The translations under genes and the position numbers were made by a program. Under the pieces are notes generated by a model. The model ran no database searches, was not told the origin of the DNA, and saw only the letters and a program-made list of their open reading frames with translations. From Gammaproteobacteria bacterium (GTDB lineage: Bacteria; Pseudomonadota; Gammaproteobacteria; Steroidobacterales; GCA-2729495), in NCBI GenBank assembly GCA_030746435.1, contig JASLMV010000002.1:62001-126000 (forward strand): a DNA stretch of 64,000 nt. Reading direction: 5' to 3'. Within the stretch, counting starts at the first letter, position 1, and every line of letters starts with the position of its first letter. This document shows, piece by piece, positions 45,597 through 54,876 of this stretch.

Positions 45597-45626
45597 AGAA
45601 GCGGGGAAGCGCAAGGCAAAGAAAGC

Positions 45627-47951
45627 TCAGGTATGAGCTTTGGGCGAACTGTTGCGTTCGCCGGAACTGTCTTCCTGGTGCTCGAGCCTGCGGGTGTCCG
45701 GCGTGGCAACCAGTTTCAGTTCCCCGTCGTCATCCAGGACGATGGTGACATGACCGCCGTCGACGAGCTCCCCGAATAGCAGCTGCTCCGCCAGCGGCCT
45801 TTTGATCTTTTCCTGGATAACCCGGGCCATGGGCCGGGCACCCATCTTCGGGTCATACCCTTCATCGGCGATGAACTGCCTGGCCGCATCGTCGAGTTCC
45901 AGCGTTACGTCATTGGATTCAAGCTGTGTTTCAAGTTCCAGCACAAGCTTGTCGACGACGCGCAGTACCGAGGTGCGATCAAGCTCTTTGAAATTGATAA
46001 CCGTATCCAGCCGGTTGCGGAACTCAGGCGTAAACAGCTTCTCGATCGCTACCATGCTGTCCGATGCGTGATCCTGTTGAGTAAAGCCTATCGATGCCCT
46101 GCTCATTTCACGGGCACCCGCGTTGGTTGTCATGACGATAATGACGTTGCGGAAGTCGGCCTTGCGCCCGTTGTTATCGGTCAGGGTGCCGTGGTCCATG
46201 ACCTGCAGGAGCAGGTTGAATACTTCGGGGTGTGCCTTCTCGATTTCGTCGAGCAGCAGCACTGCATGGGGATTACGGCTGACTGCCTCGGTGAGCAAGC
46301 CTCCCTGATCGAAGCCGACATAGCCCGGCGGCGCACCTATAAGCCTCGAAACGGTATGCCGTTCCATATACTCGGACATGTCGAAGCGAATCAGCTCTAT
46401 CCCTAAGCAATAGGCCAGTTGCCGCGTTACTTCCGTCTTACCTACCCCGGTCGGGCCGGCAAACAGAAACGCACCCACCGGCTTTTCATCTTCCCGCAGC
46501 CCTGACCGCGCCATCTTAATTGCGGTTGATAACGCAGAAATTGCATCGTCCTGGCCAAAAATAACGAGCCTGAGATCGCGATCAAGGTTCTTCAGCAAGT
46601 CACGATCCGATGCGGAAACACTCTTGGGCGGTATGCGCGCCATACGCGCAACAACATTTTCAACCTCTTCCATCCCGATTATTTCCGGCCGGTCTTTTTC
46701 ATCCAGGAGTCTTACGCTGGCCCCCGCTTCGTCGATCACATCAATCGCTTTGTCGGGCAACTGACGTTCATTGATGTGGCGTGCCGCCAGTTGTGCCGCC
46801 GCGTCCATCGCCTCATCGCTGTACTTGACGTTGTGGTGCTCCTCGAAGCGACTCTGCAGACCGCGCAGTATCTCGATCGTTTCGGCGATGCTCGGCTCCA
46901 GCACGTCGATCTTCTGGAAGCGCCGGGCAAGCGCGTGGTCCTTTTCGAATATGTGCCGGTACTCACGATAGGTCGTTGACCCTATGCAGCGGAGTTCGCC
47001 GTTTGCCAGCACTGGTTTGATCAGGTTGGACGCATCCAGCACGCCGCCTGATGCAGCACCGGCACCAATAACGGTGTGTATCTCGTCAATAAAAAGTATT
47101 GCGCCCTTATCCTTGCTGAGTTCGGCGATTACACCTTTCAGGCGCTTCTCGAAATCACCCCGGTACTTTGTGCCGGCAAGCAGTGCACCCATATCCAGCG
47201 CGTATATCGTTGCGTCGCAGAGCACTTCGGGCACTTCCTCGTCGACGATGCGTTTCGCTAGCCCCTCGGCCAGCGCCGTCTTGCCGACACCGGATTCCCC
47301 GGCATAGAGCGGGTTGTTTTTGCGCCGGCGGCACAAAACCTGGATGGTCCGCTGGATTTCCGCATCCCGGCCGATGAGCGGATCAATCTTTCCTTCTTTG
47401 GCTCTTTCATTCAGGTTGGTCGCGAACTGGTCAAGCGGACTGGCTGCCATATCCCCTTCCAGTTCGGCGGCACCGACATCGTCTCCACCGTCCGGTTCAT
47501 TTTCGCCCAGCTTCGAAACACCGTGCGATACGAAATTTACGACATCCAGACGGCTGACATCCTGGATTCCGAGCAGGTACACAGCATGGGTCTGTTTCTC
47601 ACCGAACAGCGCCACCAGCACGTTCACGCCGGTTACTTCCTTCTTACCGCTGGACTGCACATGGTAAACGGCACGCTGGAGCACCCTTTGGAATCCCAGC
47701 GTAGGTGCAACTTCCTGCTCGGTATCGCCACTCAGCAGCGGTGTCGTTTCATCGATGTGGTCCTGGAGGTCTTTGCGCAACCGCGGTAGATCGCAGCCAC
47801 ACTCCTTCAACACTTCCACTACGCCCGGAATATCTGAAACCGCAAGCAACAGGTGCTCGACTGTCATAAACTCATGGCGGCTGGCACGAGCCTGCTGAAA
47901 GGCTTCGTTCAAACAATATTCAAGTTCTGCGCTTAACATCGGTTCAACCAA
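45627..47951 (-). CDS. clpA: ATP-dependent Clp protease ATPase subunit ClpA
   Basis: 774 residues. Clp-N repeats (LEYCLNEAFQQARASRHEFM, then FQRVLQRAVYHVQSSGKKEV), AAA1 with Walker A GESGVGKTALAEGLA and Walker B ILFIDEIHTVIGAG, AAA2 with Walker A GPTGVGKTEVTRQ and VLLLDEIEKAHPEV, and the ClpP-contacting IGF-type loop region. It unfolds substrates for ClpP. Follows clpS by nine bases on the minus strand; clpP is not in this window. Confidence 0.97.
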   Translation of the reverse strand: MVEPMLSAELEYCLNEAFQQARASRHEFMTVEHLLLAVSDIPGVVEVLKECGCDLPRLRKDLQDHIDETTPLLSGDTEQEVAPTLGFQRVLQRAVYHVQSSGKKEVTGVNVLVALFGEKQTHAVYLLGIQDVSRLDVVNFVSHGVSKLGENEPDGGDDVGAAELEGDMAASPLDQFATNLNERAKEGKIDPLIGRDAEIQRTIQVLCRRRKNNPLYAGESGVGKTALAEGLAKRIVDEEVPEVLCDATIYALDMGALLAGTKYRGDFEKRLKGVIAELSKDKGAILFIDEIHTVIGAGAASGGVLDASNLIKPVLANGELRCIGSTTYREYRHIFEKDHALARRFQKIDVLEPSIAETIEILRGLQSRFEEHHNVKYSDEAMDAAAQLAARHINERQLPDKAIDVIDEAGASVRLLDEKDRPEIIGMEEVENVVARMARIPPKSVSASDRDLLKNLDRDLRLVIFGQDDAISALSTAIKMARSGLREDEKPVGAFLFAGPTGVGKTEVTRQLAYCLGIELIRFDMSEYMERHTVSRLIGAPPGYVGFDQGGLLTEAVSRNPHAVLLLDEIEKAHPEVFNLLLQVMDHGTLTDNNGRKADFRNVIIVMTTNAGAREMSRASIGFTQQDHASDSMVAIEKLFTPEFRNRLDTVINFKELDRTSVLRVVDKLVLELETQLESNDVTLELDDAARQFIADEGYDPKMGARPMARVIQEKIKRPLAEQLLFGELVDGGHVTIVLDDDGELKLVATPDTRRLEHQEDSSGERNSSPKAHT

Positions 47952-47960
47952 ATCCCTTTG

Positions 47961-48299
47961 TCAGAGTTCCTCCAGTGTCGACAGCAGCGGGTGCTGATGC
48001 TGCTGCGCGTAACTACTTACCTGTGCAACTTTTGTTTCTGCAATTTCGTACGTAAACACCCCGCAACGGCCTTTACCCTTGGTATGCACTTCCAACATGA
48101 TGCGGGTCGCTTTTTGCCGGTCCATCCCGAAAATAAGTTCCAGTACCTCGACCACGAAATCCATCGGTGTGTAGTCGTCATTCAGCAAAATAACCTGGTA
48201 AAGCGGTGGCTTTTTTACCTTCGGTTTTGCTTCCTCTACGATCAGGCCCCGCTCATCTTCGCTCTCGGTCAGAAAGTCTTTATTCGGATCTTCAGACAT
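47961..48299 (-). CDS. clpS: ATP-dependent Clp protease adaptor ClpS
   Basis: 112 residues. The folded domain has [20 protein letters not shown] with the Asn-Asp pair that binds the N-terminal residue of substrates, then [19 protein letters not shown] and [16 protein letters not shown]. The disordered N-terminus is typical. It delivers N-degron proteins to ClpA. Its first codon faces a 358-bp upstream region. Confidence 0.97.
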   Translation of the reverse strand: MSEDPNKDFLTESEDERGLIVEEAKPKVKKPPLYQVILLNDDYTPMDFVVEVLELIFGMDRQKATRIMLEVHTKGKGRCGVFTYEIAETKVAQVSSYAQQHQHPLLSTLEEL

Positions 48300-48657
48300 A
48301 GCGAGAGTCGTTCCCTTGGAGCCCTTCCGTGCGTTTGGAATAATTCTACATTCTTTGTCTGGGCTGTCCTAACCGTGCGCGCAGCGTTTGGCACAGGTTG
48401 AACAGCGCAGCATTGCATAAGCCGCGCAACGGCTGCACAGGTTGTGCTCACCCCCGCCCCCCGCGTCAACTGGTATCCCGCAGTATTGTTCAGAAATTCT
48501 TTGCATCCCACTGCAAAATAAAGAAAAATCAGGCCCTCAATATGGGTGAGCAGGCGCTTGTCCGAGCCCCCGATTATGACAAACACCGGTAGCGGGGGGA
48601 ATTGCTTCGACTGGTCGACTGTCAGAGACTGGAAAACCGATTAAAGTTGCGACCGCA
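48300..48657. other. Intergenic region between divergent clpS and gspC
   Basis: 358 bp with no credible gene. GC-rich near 48360-48480 and more AT-rich near 48490-48540 and 48570-48650. Must carry the clpS and gspC promoters, but I see no clear box. Confidence 0.7.
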
Positions 48658-49581
48658 ATGGACCTTGTACATAAAATAGAATCGCTTCGTGCACAGCCCC
48701 CGACATACTGGGCCAATGCTGCAAATCAGCATCTGCCATCGGCATGCTCTATTCTGCTGGTCGTCGCAATCGCTTGGTACCTGGCCAAGTTGATATGGGT
48801 GCTGGTACCACCGTCCGACGAGTTTGATTGGACGGTCAAGAGTCCGGTAGCTTCCGGCGCGGGCGCGCAGGCAACCGACATCTCGTCCACCACGTTCAGA
48901 ACCATTGCGAGTGCGCATTTATTTGGCGAACCTGGCGCGGCACCGGCACCGGTTGCAACGGTCAACGCCCCGGAAACGCGGCTGAACCTGAAACTAAGGG
49001 GCACGATTGCGGCACCTGACGACAGTCTTGCACATGCAATCATTGCGGACGGCAAGGGCCAGGATGAGGTTTATTTTATCCGGGACAGAGTTCCGGGCGG
49101 CGCGTTGTTACATGAAGTACACCCGGACAGGGTGATACTGAACAGAGGTGGTACCCTGGAAACACTTAAGCTACCCAAGTTCAGCGAGGCTGGCGGCCGG
49201 CCGGCGGTTCGGCAGTCTTCGACCCCGGTAAACCGTGCTACCCCGGCCGCAATGGCAATGGCGCAAAGGGTGCAGCAGAATCCGGGCGCATTCACTCAAA
49301 TACTGCGCCCGCAACCCTACATGCCCAACGGGCAACTCAAGGGTTACCGGGTCTATCCTGGCCGCGACCGGCGTCGTTTCGCCGCGCTGGGACTCAGACC
49401 GGGCGACTTGATTACTGAAATCAACGGTCAGAGCCTGACCAACCTGCAGGACGGCATGGAAGTATTTAAGTCCATTGGGGATACCCCCCAGATAACAGTT
49501 ACGATTGAACGGAACGGAAATCCAATGGTCCTTTCTCTCGACAGCTCCGAGGTTATGGGCACAGGCGGTGGTCCACAATGA
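48658..49581 (+). CDS. gspC: Type II secretion system protein GspC
   Basis: 307 residues. Short cytoplasmic N-terminus, one membrane span (ACSILLVVAIAWYLAKLIWVLV), the periplasmic homology region (TRLNLKLRGTIAAPDDSLAHAIIADGKGQDEVYFIRD, cited as LNLKLRGTIAAPDDSLAHA), and a C-terminal PDZ domain (GLRPGDLITEINGQSLTNLQ). GspC links the inner-membrane platform to the secretin. First gene of gspCDEF; overlaps gspD by four bases. Confidence 0.93.
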   Translation: MDLVHKIESLRAQPPTYWANAANQHLPSACSILLVVAIAWYLAKLIWVLVPPSDEFDWTVKSPVASGAGAQATDISSTTFRTIASAHLFGEPGAAPAPVATVNAPETRLNLKLRGTIAAPDDSLAHAIIADGKGQDEVYFIRDRVPGGALLHEVHPDRVILNRGGTLETLKLPKFSEAGGRPAVRQSSTPVNRATPAAMAMAQRVQQNPGAFTQILRPQPYMPNGQLKGYRVYPGRDRRRFAALGLRPGDLITEINGQSLTNLQDGMEVFKSIGDTPQITVTIERNGNPMVLSLDSSEVMGTGGGPQ

Positions 49582-51611
49582 AGCGAGTACAGCGCTCAGG
49601 GAACAGAGCCGGCCGGTTGGTGCTTTGGATAGCACTGGCACTTGCGCCTGCGACCGCGTTTAGCCAGGCCACCATCACCCCCAATTACAAGGATGCCGAT
49701 ATCCAGCAGGTTATCGAAGCCGTTGGTGAGGTTACCGGCAAGAATTTCATTATCGACCCGCGCGTGAAGGCGCAGGTAACGATGGTGTCGTCGACCCCGA
49801 TGTCGGCGGAAGCGTTCTACGAAGCTTTCCTTTCTATTTTGCAGGTCTACGGTTTCGTCGCCGTGCCCTCCGGTGAAGTCATTAAAATATTGCCGGATGC
49901 GAACGCCCGGCAGTTACCCGGCTGGGAAGGCGCGGCAGAAAAGAACAGGCGTGCAGATGACATCGTCACGCAGGTGGTCATGGTCAGAAACGTAGCTGCC
50001 GCGCAGTTGGTCCCGATACTGCGCCCGCTGATACCCCAGTATGGACACCTGGCGGCCCACCCTGCTTCCAACATGCTGATCATTTCCGACCGGGCGGCGA
50101 ACGTTGAACGCATCAAGACGATTATCCGGCGCATCGATCAGTCGAGCGATGAAGAATACGAAGTCATACCGCTTATTCATGCCTCCGCCGCCGAGACGGT
50201 GCGGGTGATTACTGCGCTTCAACAGGGCTCCGGCGCCGACACTACCGGTCAGCGCACGACCGTGGTTGCTGACGAGCGGACCAACAGCATCCTCGTCAGC
50301 GGCGAGAAAACGAATCGCTTGCGGTTGCGCACACTGATTGCCCACCTCGACACGCCGCTCGAAGACGGCGGCGACACGCGGGTCCGCTATTTGCGCTATG
50401 CCGACTCACTCGACCTTGCAACTAAACTACAGGCACAGTACAGCGGCGCAGGCGCGTCGGAAGGCGGTCCGCCGGGCACTACTACGGATATTTCTATCTG
50501 GGCCGACGAGCAGACCAACGCACTGGTAATTACAGCACCGCCCAAAACCATGCGTTCGATGATGGCCGTAATCGACAAGATCGATATACGCCGCGCCCAG
50601 GTGCTGGTGGAAGCCATCATAGTCGAAGTCTCGACCGACAAATCCAGGGAACTCGGCATTACCTGGGCGGTGTTTAACGAAAGCTCTGCCGCCGGCGCTA
50701 CTAATTTCGGCCTCACACCCGGCATATTGGGGCTTGCGACGGGCGCGGGCAGCGAGGACGGGCTCGACTTAACGGCCCTGGGTGACGGCGGCACCCTTAT
50801 TGCCGGCGATATCAAGGATGACGGGACCAGTTGGGCCGGCCTGATCAAGGCGCTCGAAGGCGACGCGGATACCAATATCATGGCGACACCGTCACTGGTG
50901 ACCATGGATAATGAAGAGGCTGAGTTCAACGTGGGCCAGGAAGTTCCCTTTCGCACGGGTAGTTTTACGAACACTGGCGCCGCCGGCGGTTCGGTCAACC
51001 CCTTCGAGACGGTCGAGCGCGAACAGGTCGGCCTGACGCTGAAACTGACGCCGCAGATCAACGAGGGCGATGCCGTGCTGCTGGAGATCGACCAGGAGCT
51101 GTCCAGCCTCGCGGGTTCGGTCGAGGGCGCCGCCGACCTGGTGACCAACAACCGCACCGTGACGACGTCGGTCATCGTCGAGGACCGGGCGATACTCGTA
51201 CTCAGCGGACTCATCCAGGAAGAACAGATAGAACGCGAACAGCGCGTGCCCGTACTGGGCAGCATCCCGCTGCTGGGCCGCTTGTTCCGCTCCGATAAAA
51301 CCGAGGTCAGGAAGAAGAACCTGATGATCTTCATCAAGCCGACGATACTCAGGGACAAAGTTGCGACCGCATTTGAGACCAACGAGAAATACCGCTTCAT
51401 ACGCGATTTGCAGATCGATGCCCGAGAAGGTGAGCGGAAAACATTCCCGGACTTAGAGCCGCCAATGCTTCCGGAGCTCGAAGAACTGGTACCGCCCCCG
51501 AATACCATCGACCTGCGGGAACTCGAACCGGAAGGGCCGGGCGAGAACGAAACTGCCGAACCTGCTGACGAGGCTGATGCAGAAGAGCAAACCGAAACGG
51601 TAGACGGCTAG
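49578..51611 (+). CDS. gspD: Type II secretion system secretin GspD
   Basis: 677 residues. Signal peptide (LVLWIALALAPATAFSQ), N0 domain (YKDADIQQVIEAVGEVTGKN), N1-N3 repeats (SDRAANVERIKTIIRRIDQ, and VLVEAIIVEVSTDKSRELGI) and the secretin core with VPVLGSIPLLGRLFRSD and IFIKPTILRD. A low-complexity acidic tail (PEGPGENETAEPADEADAEE) ends the protein. It forms the outer-membrane channel. The last base overlaps the gspE start. Confidence 0.96.
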   Translation: MKRVQRSGNRAGRLVLWIALALAPATAFSQATITPNYKDADIQQVIEAVGEVTGKNFIIDPRVKAQVTMVSSTPMSAEAFYEAFLSILQVYGFVAVPSGEVIKILPDANARQLPGWEGAAEKNRRADDIVTQVVMVRNVAAAQLVPILRPLIPQYGHLAAHPASNMLIISDRAANVERIKTIIRRIDQSSDEEYEVIPLIHASAAETVRVITALQQGSGADTTGQRTTVVADERTNSILVSGEKTNRLRLRTLIAHLDTPLEDGGDTRVRYLRYADSLDLATKLQAQYSGAGASEGGPPGTTTDISIWADEQTNALVITAPPKTMRSMMAVIDKIDIRRAQVLVEAIIVEVSTDKSRELGITWAVFNESSAAGATNFGLTPGILGLATGAGSEDGLDLTALGDGGTLIAGDIKDDGTSWAGLIKALEGDADTNIMATPSLVTMDNEEAEFNVGQEVPFRTGSFTNTGAAGGSVNPFETVEREQVGLTLKLTPQINEGDAVLLEIDQELSSLAGSVEGAADLVTNNRTVTTSVIVEDRAILVLSGLIQEEQIEREQRVPVLGSIPLLGRLFRSDKTEVRKKNLMIFIKPTILRDKVATAFETNEKYRFIRDLQIDAREGERKTFPDLEPPMLPELEELVPPPNTIDLRELEPEGPGENETAEPADEADAEEQTETVDG

Positions 51612-53146
51612 TGGTTTCGTCGATCGAATCCGACACGCAACCGGAAGGCACGGCTCCGGAAACAACACCGGGGAGCCCCAGCCAGTTGTCGTTCAGTTTT
51701 GCCCGCCGCCACGGGGTTATCGTCGAACCTAACAAGGACGCAGATCGTGCCGCGGTAATAGTGCGCAAGGGCGCATCGCCCTCCATCCTTTCGGAAGTGC
51801 GCCGGGTTGTAGATGCTGAACTCGATATACAGATGGCAACGGCCGAGGAATTCGAAGCCCATTTGCAGCGTATCTACGGCCAGGATGGCAGTAATGCAAA
51901 GCAAATGGTGGAAGGCCTGGAAGACAATACCGACCTGTTACAGGTTGCCCAGGAACTGCCGGAACCTTCCGACCTCATGGAGGCGGACGATGACGCGCCG
52001 ATCATCCGTCTGATAAATGCGATTCTTACGTCGGCGATCAAGGAAAACGCTTCCGATATACACATAGAACCTTTCGAGAACCGGCTGGTTGTCCGGTTTC
52101 GTATTGACGGCGTGATGCAGGAAGTCCTGCAGTCCCGCCGCGCGGTCGCCCCGCTCGTCGTTTCGCGCATAAAAGTGATGTCCAAGCTGGACATTGCGGA
52201 GAAGCGCCTCCCGCAGGACGGCCGGATTTCCCTGCGTATAGCGGGACGGGCTGTCGACGTCAGGGTTTCTACCATGCCGTCGAGTCACGGCGAACGGGTC
52301 GTGCTGCGTCTGCTCGACAAGCAGGCCGGAAGAATCAGCCTCGAAGGCCTCGGCATGAATGCCGAGACGCAAACCATTACGGATCGGCTTATCCATCGGC
52401 CGCACGGCATCATCCTGGTCACCGGCCCGACGGGTTCGGGTAAAACCACCACTCTGTACGCGGCACTGGAACGTATTAACGACGATACGCGCAACATCAT
52501 GACGGTCGAAGACCCGATCGAGTATTACTTCGACGGAATCGGACAGACGCAGGTCAACACAAAGGTCGAAATGACTTTTGCCCGTGGCCTGCGCGCCATC
52601 CTGCGCCAGGATCCTGACGTGGTTATGGTCGGCGAGATTCGCGACCTTGAAACCGCGGAAATTGCCGTGCAGGCCAGCCTGACCGGTCACCTGGTGCTGT
52701 CTACCCTGCATACCAATACCGCTGTTGGCGCGGTGACCCGGTTACGCGACATGGGCGTAGAGCCGTTCCTGCTTTCATCGAGCCTGATAGGCGTAATTGC
52801 GCAGCGCCTGGTACGCGTACTGGACACGGATACTCGCCAGCCCTACCCGGCTTCGGAATACGAATGCAAGTTACTCGGCGCTGACCCCGCCGACCCGCCG
52901 ACCCTCTACCATGCCGCCGACCCCCAAGCGGGACAGGGAACCGGTTACAAGGGACGCACCGGCATTTACGAAATGGTTGCAGTCGACGAGGAATTGCGAC
53001 GCATGATCCACGATGGTGCCGGTGAACACGAACTCGAGACGTATGCCCGGCAGAACAGCCCGGGCATACGCGACGAAGGCCTGAGCAAGGTGCAGAAGGG
53101 CATCACGACCCTTGAGGAAGTGTTACGGGTTACGCGTGCCGACTAG
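51611..53146 (+). CDS. gspE: Type II secretion ATPase GspE, no tetracysteine motif
   Basis: 511 residues from a GTG overlapping the gspD stop by one base. N-terminal GspE domain, then the ATPase with Walker A ILVTGPTGSGKTTTLYAAL, Asp box EDPIEYYFDGIGQTQVN, Walker B LRQDPDVVMVGEIRDLETA and His box LTGHLVLSTLHTNTA. The CxxC zinc pairs normally before GRTGIYEM are absent: only one Cys occurs in the segment (YECKLLGADPADPP). Such a loss is known in some lineages. The protein drives pseudopilus assembly. Confidence 0.95.
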   Translation: MVSSIESDTQPEGTAPETTPGSPSQLSFSFARRHGVIVEPNKDADRAAVIVRKGASPSILSEVRRVVDAELDIQMATAEEFEAHLQRIYGQDGSNAKQMVEGLEDNTDLLQVAQELPEPSDLMEADDDAPIIRLINAILTSAIKENASDIHIEPFENRLVVRFRIDGVMQEVLQSRRAVAPLVVSRIKVMSKLDIAEKRLPQDGRISLRIAGRAVDVRVSTMPSSHGERVVLRLLDKQAGRISLEGLGMNAETQTITDRLIHRPHGIILVTGPTGSGKTTTLYAALERINDDTRNIMTVEDPIEYYFDGIGQTQVNTKVEMTFARGLRAILRQDPDVVMVGEIRDLETAEIAVQASLTGHLVLSTLHTNTAVGAVTRLRDMGVEPFLLSSSLIGVIAQRLVRVLDTDTRQPYPASEYECKLLGADPADPPTLYHAADPQAGQGTGYKGRTGIYEMVAVDEELRRMIHDGAGEHELETYARQNSPGIRDEGLSKVQKGITTLEEVLRVTRAD

Positions 53147-53151
53147 TATTT

Positions 53152-54366
53152 ATGGGCGCATTTGAGTTCACAGCCGTTGATGCGGCAGGTAAACAGCAAA
53201 AAGGTATCCTGGAAGGCGATACAGCGCGCCAGGTACGCCAGTCTTTGCGGGACCGCAAACTCCTGCCCCTTACGGTTACGGAAGCAGCGGAAAAGGAGTC
53301 CCACCGCCAGGCATCGTTCTCGTTCGGGAAAGGATTGTCCGCCACAGACCTCGCAATCCTCACCCGCCAGCTTGCGACGCTCGTGCAATCAGGTATGCCA
53401 CTCGAACAGGCTTTGGCCGCCGTTGGTGAACAAAACGACAATGCTCGCATGCAAAGCATCGTCCTGGGTGTGCGCGCGCGGGTAATGGAAGGCTTCACAT
53501 TCGCTGACGGACTCCGGGACTTCCCCCGCGCCTTTCCCGAAATATACCGGGCAACCATCGATGCCGGCGAACAGTCCGGTCACCTGGATGCAGTCCTGGA
53601 ACGGCTCGCAGACTACACAGAGGGACGCCAGGAACTTGTGCAAAAGATCCGTAATGCGATGATTTACCCGGTCGTCCTGCTTACCTTCTGCCTGCTGATC
53701 GTGACATTGATGATGGCGTACGTCGTGCCCAAGGTCATCGGGGTATTCGCAAACACCGGACAGGAACTGCCGGGGCCGACCCAGGCACTTATCAATATCA
53801 GTGATTTCGTGCAGGCTTACGGCTGGCTCGCGGCCCTGGTTATTGTGATCCTCGCCTTCGCTGCAAACCGCTTGCTGAAACAGCCGGGCCCGCGGAAGCA
53901 ATACGATCTTTTCATGTTACGTGTACCGGTTATCGGCAAAATTATCAGGGGGCTGAACACGGCACGGTTCACCCGCACGTTCAGCATCATGACCGGCAGC
54001 GGCGTGCCAATACTCGAAGGGCTTAAAATTTCGGGCGAGGTTATCAACAGCGTGCCGATGCGCGAAACCGTTGAGGACGCAACGCTGCGAATCAGAGAAG
54101 GCGCGCCTATCGGTACTTCGCTCGGCCAGTCCGGGCACTTCCCCCCGCTTTGCATCCACCTGATATCCAGCGGTGAGGCAAGCGGTCAGCTCGAGGCGAT
54201 GCTGGGAAAAGCCGCGGGCCAGCAGGAACGCGAAATGGATGGGCTTATTGCCACCTTACTTAACGTTCTCGAACCCGGCATGATTATTTTGATGGGGGCC
54301 CTTGTGTTGTCGATGGTCATAGCCCTGCTGTTACCCATATTCGAGATGAACAAGCTCGTTCTATAA
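53152..54366 (+). CDS. gspF: Type II secretion system platform protein GspF
   Basis: 404 residues. Two GspF domains: ILTRQLATLVQSGMPLEQALA and FTRTFSIMTGSGVPILEGL, with three membrane spans (VVLLTFCLLIVTLMMAYVVP; YGWLAALVIVILAFAA; MIILMGALVLSMVIALLLPI). It is the core membrane platform protein that contacts GspE. Five bases after gspE. The operon ends here: pseudopilin genes gspG-K are not downstream. Confidence 0.95.
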   Translation: MGAFEFTAVDAAGKQQKGILEGDTARQVRQSLRDRKLLPLTVTEAAEKESHRQASFSFGKGLSATDLAILTRQLATLVQSGMPLEQALAAVGEQNDNARMQSIVLGVRARVMEGFTFADGLRDFPRAFPEIYRATIDAGEQSGHLDAVLERLADYTEGRQELVQKIRNAMIYPVVLLTFCLLIVTLMMAYVVPKVIGVFANTGQELPGPTQALINISDFVQAYGWLAALVIVILAFAANRLLKQPGPRKQYDLFMLRVPVIGKIIRGLNTARFTRTFSIMTGSGVPILEGLKISGEVINSVPMRETVEDATLRIREGAPIGTSLGQSGHFPPLCIHLISSGEASGQLEAMLGKAAGQQEREMDGLIATLLNVLEPGMIILMGALVLSMVIALLLPIFEMNKLVL

Positions 54367-54567
54367 CCTTGTTCGGCGGTCCACAGCCCTTTAACTGCAA
54401 GGAATTAGCGGTATTGGGTCACATCCGGCCGGCCAGATTGTGACTGGCTTCACGTTTCCGGCAGAAAACCCCCTTTTCCATCTTGTCAGGCCAATTTTTT
54501 GGGTCTATAAAAAACCTGCACGAACGCGTTACAACGTAAATGCATGGGTTTTGACAGGAGGTCAGCC

Positions 54568-54876
54568 ATGGAAGGGCGTAACGGTAATGCCGATGAGGCA
54601 ATCAAAGACGAACAGGACGTCGAGGTTGCCGATTCGGAAACACTGACCGAAACGATGATTCTGGATGAGAGCGAAGCGGAAACGGAGTCCAGTGACAACG
54701 TCGGCATGAGTTCGGTTCAGTTTGATGTCGAAGAACTCGTTGCCGAGATGGAAGCAGAAGCACCGGATGGCGTAGACGAGGACGGACGTTTGCGTAAACG
54801 CCTTGATGCCATTAGGGAACGCAAGCGCCGCGAAGAAGCACTGGCAGATTTCGACGACTACGATATCGACAGCTAG
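54568..54876 (+). CDS. Small acidic protein of unknown function
   Basis: 102 residues from ATG 54568, chosen for the AGGAGG at 54556-54561; an ATG 24 bp earlier has no ribosome site. Very acidic, with no signal or membrane span; likely disordered N-terminal half (DEAIKDEQDVEVADSETLTE) and a basic helix near the end (RLRKRLDAIRERKRREEAL). The final codons run to DDYDIDS; its stop overlaps the convergent dnaE2 end by four bases. No family recognised. Confidence 0.7.
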   Translation: MEGRNGNADEAIKDEQDVEVADSETLTETMILDESEAETESSDNVGMSSVQFDVEELVAEMEAEAPDGVDEDGRLRKRLDAIRERKRREEALADFDDYDIDS

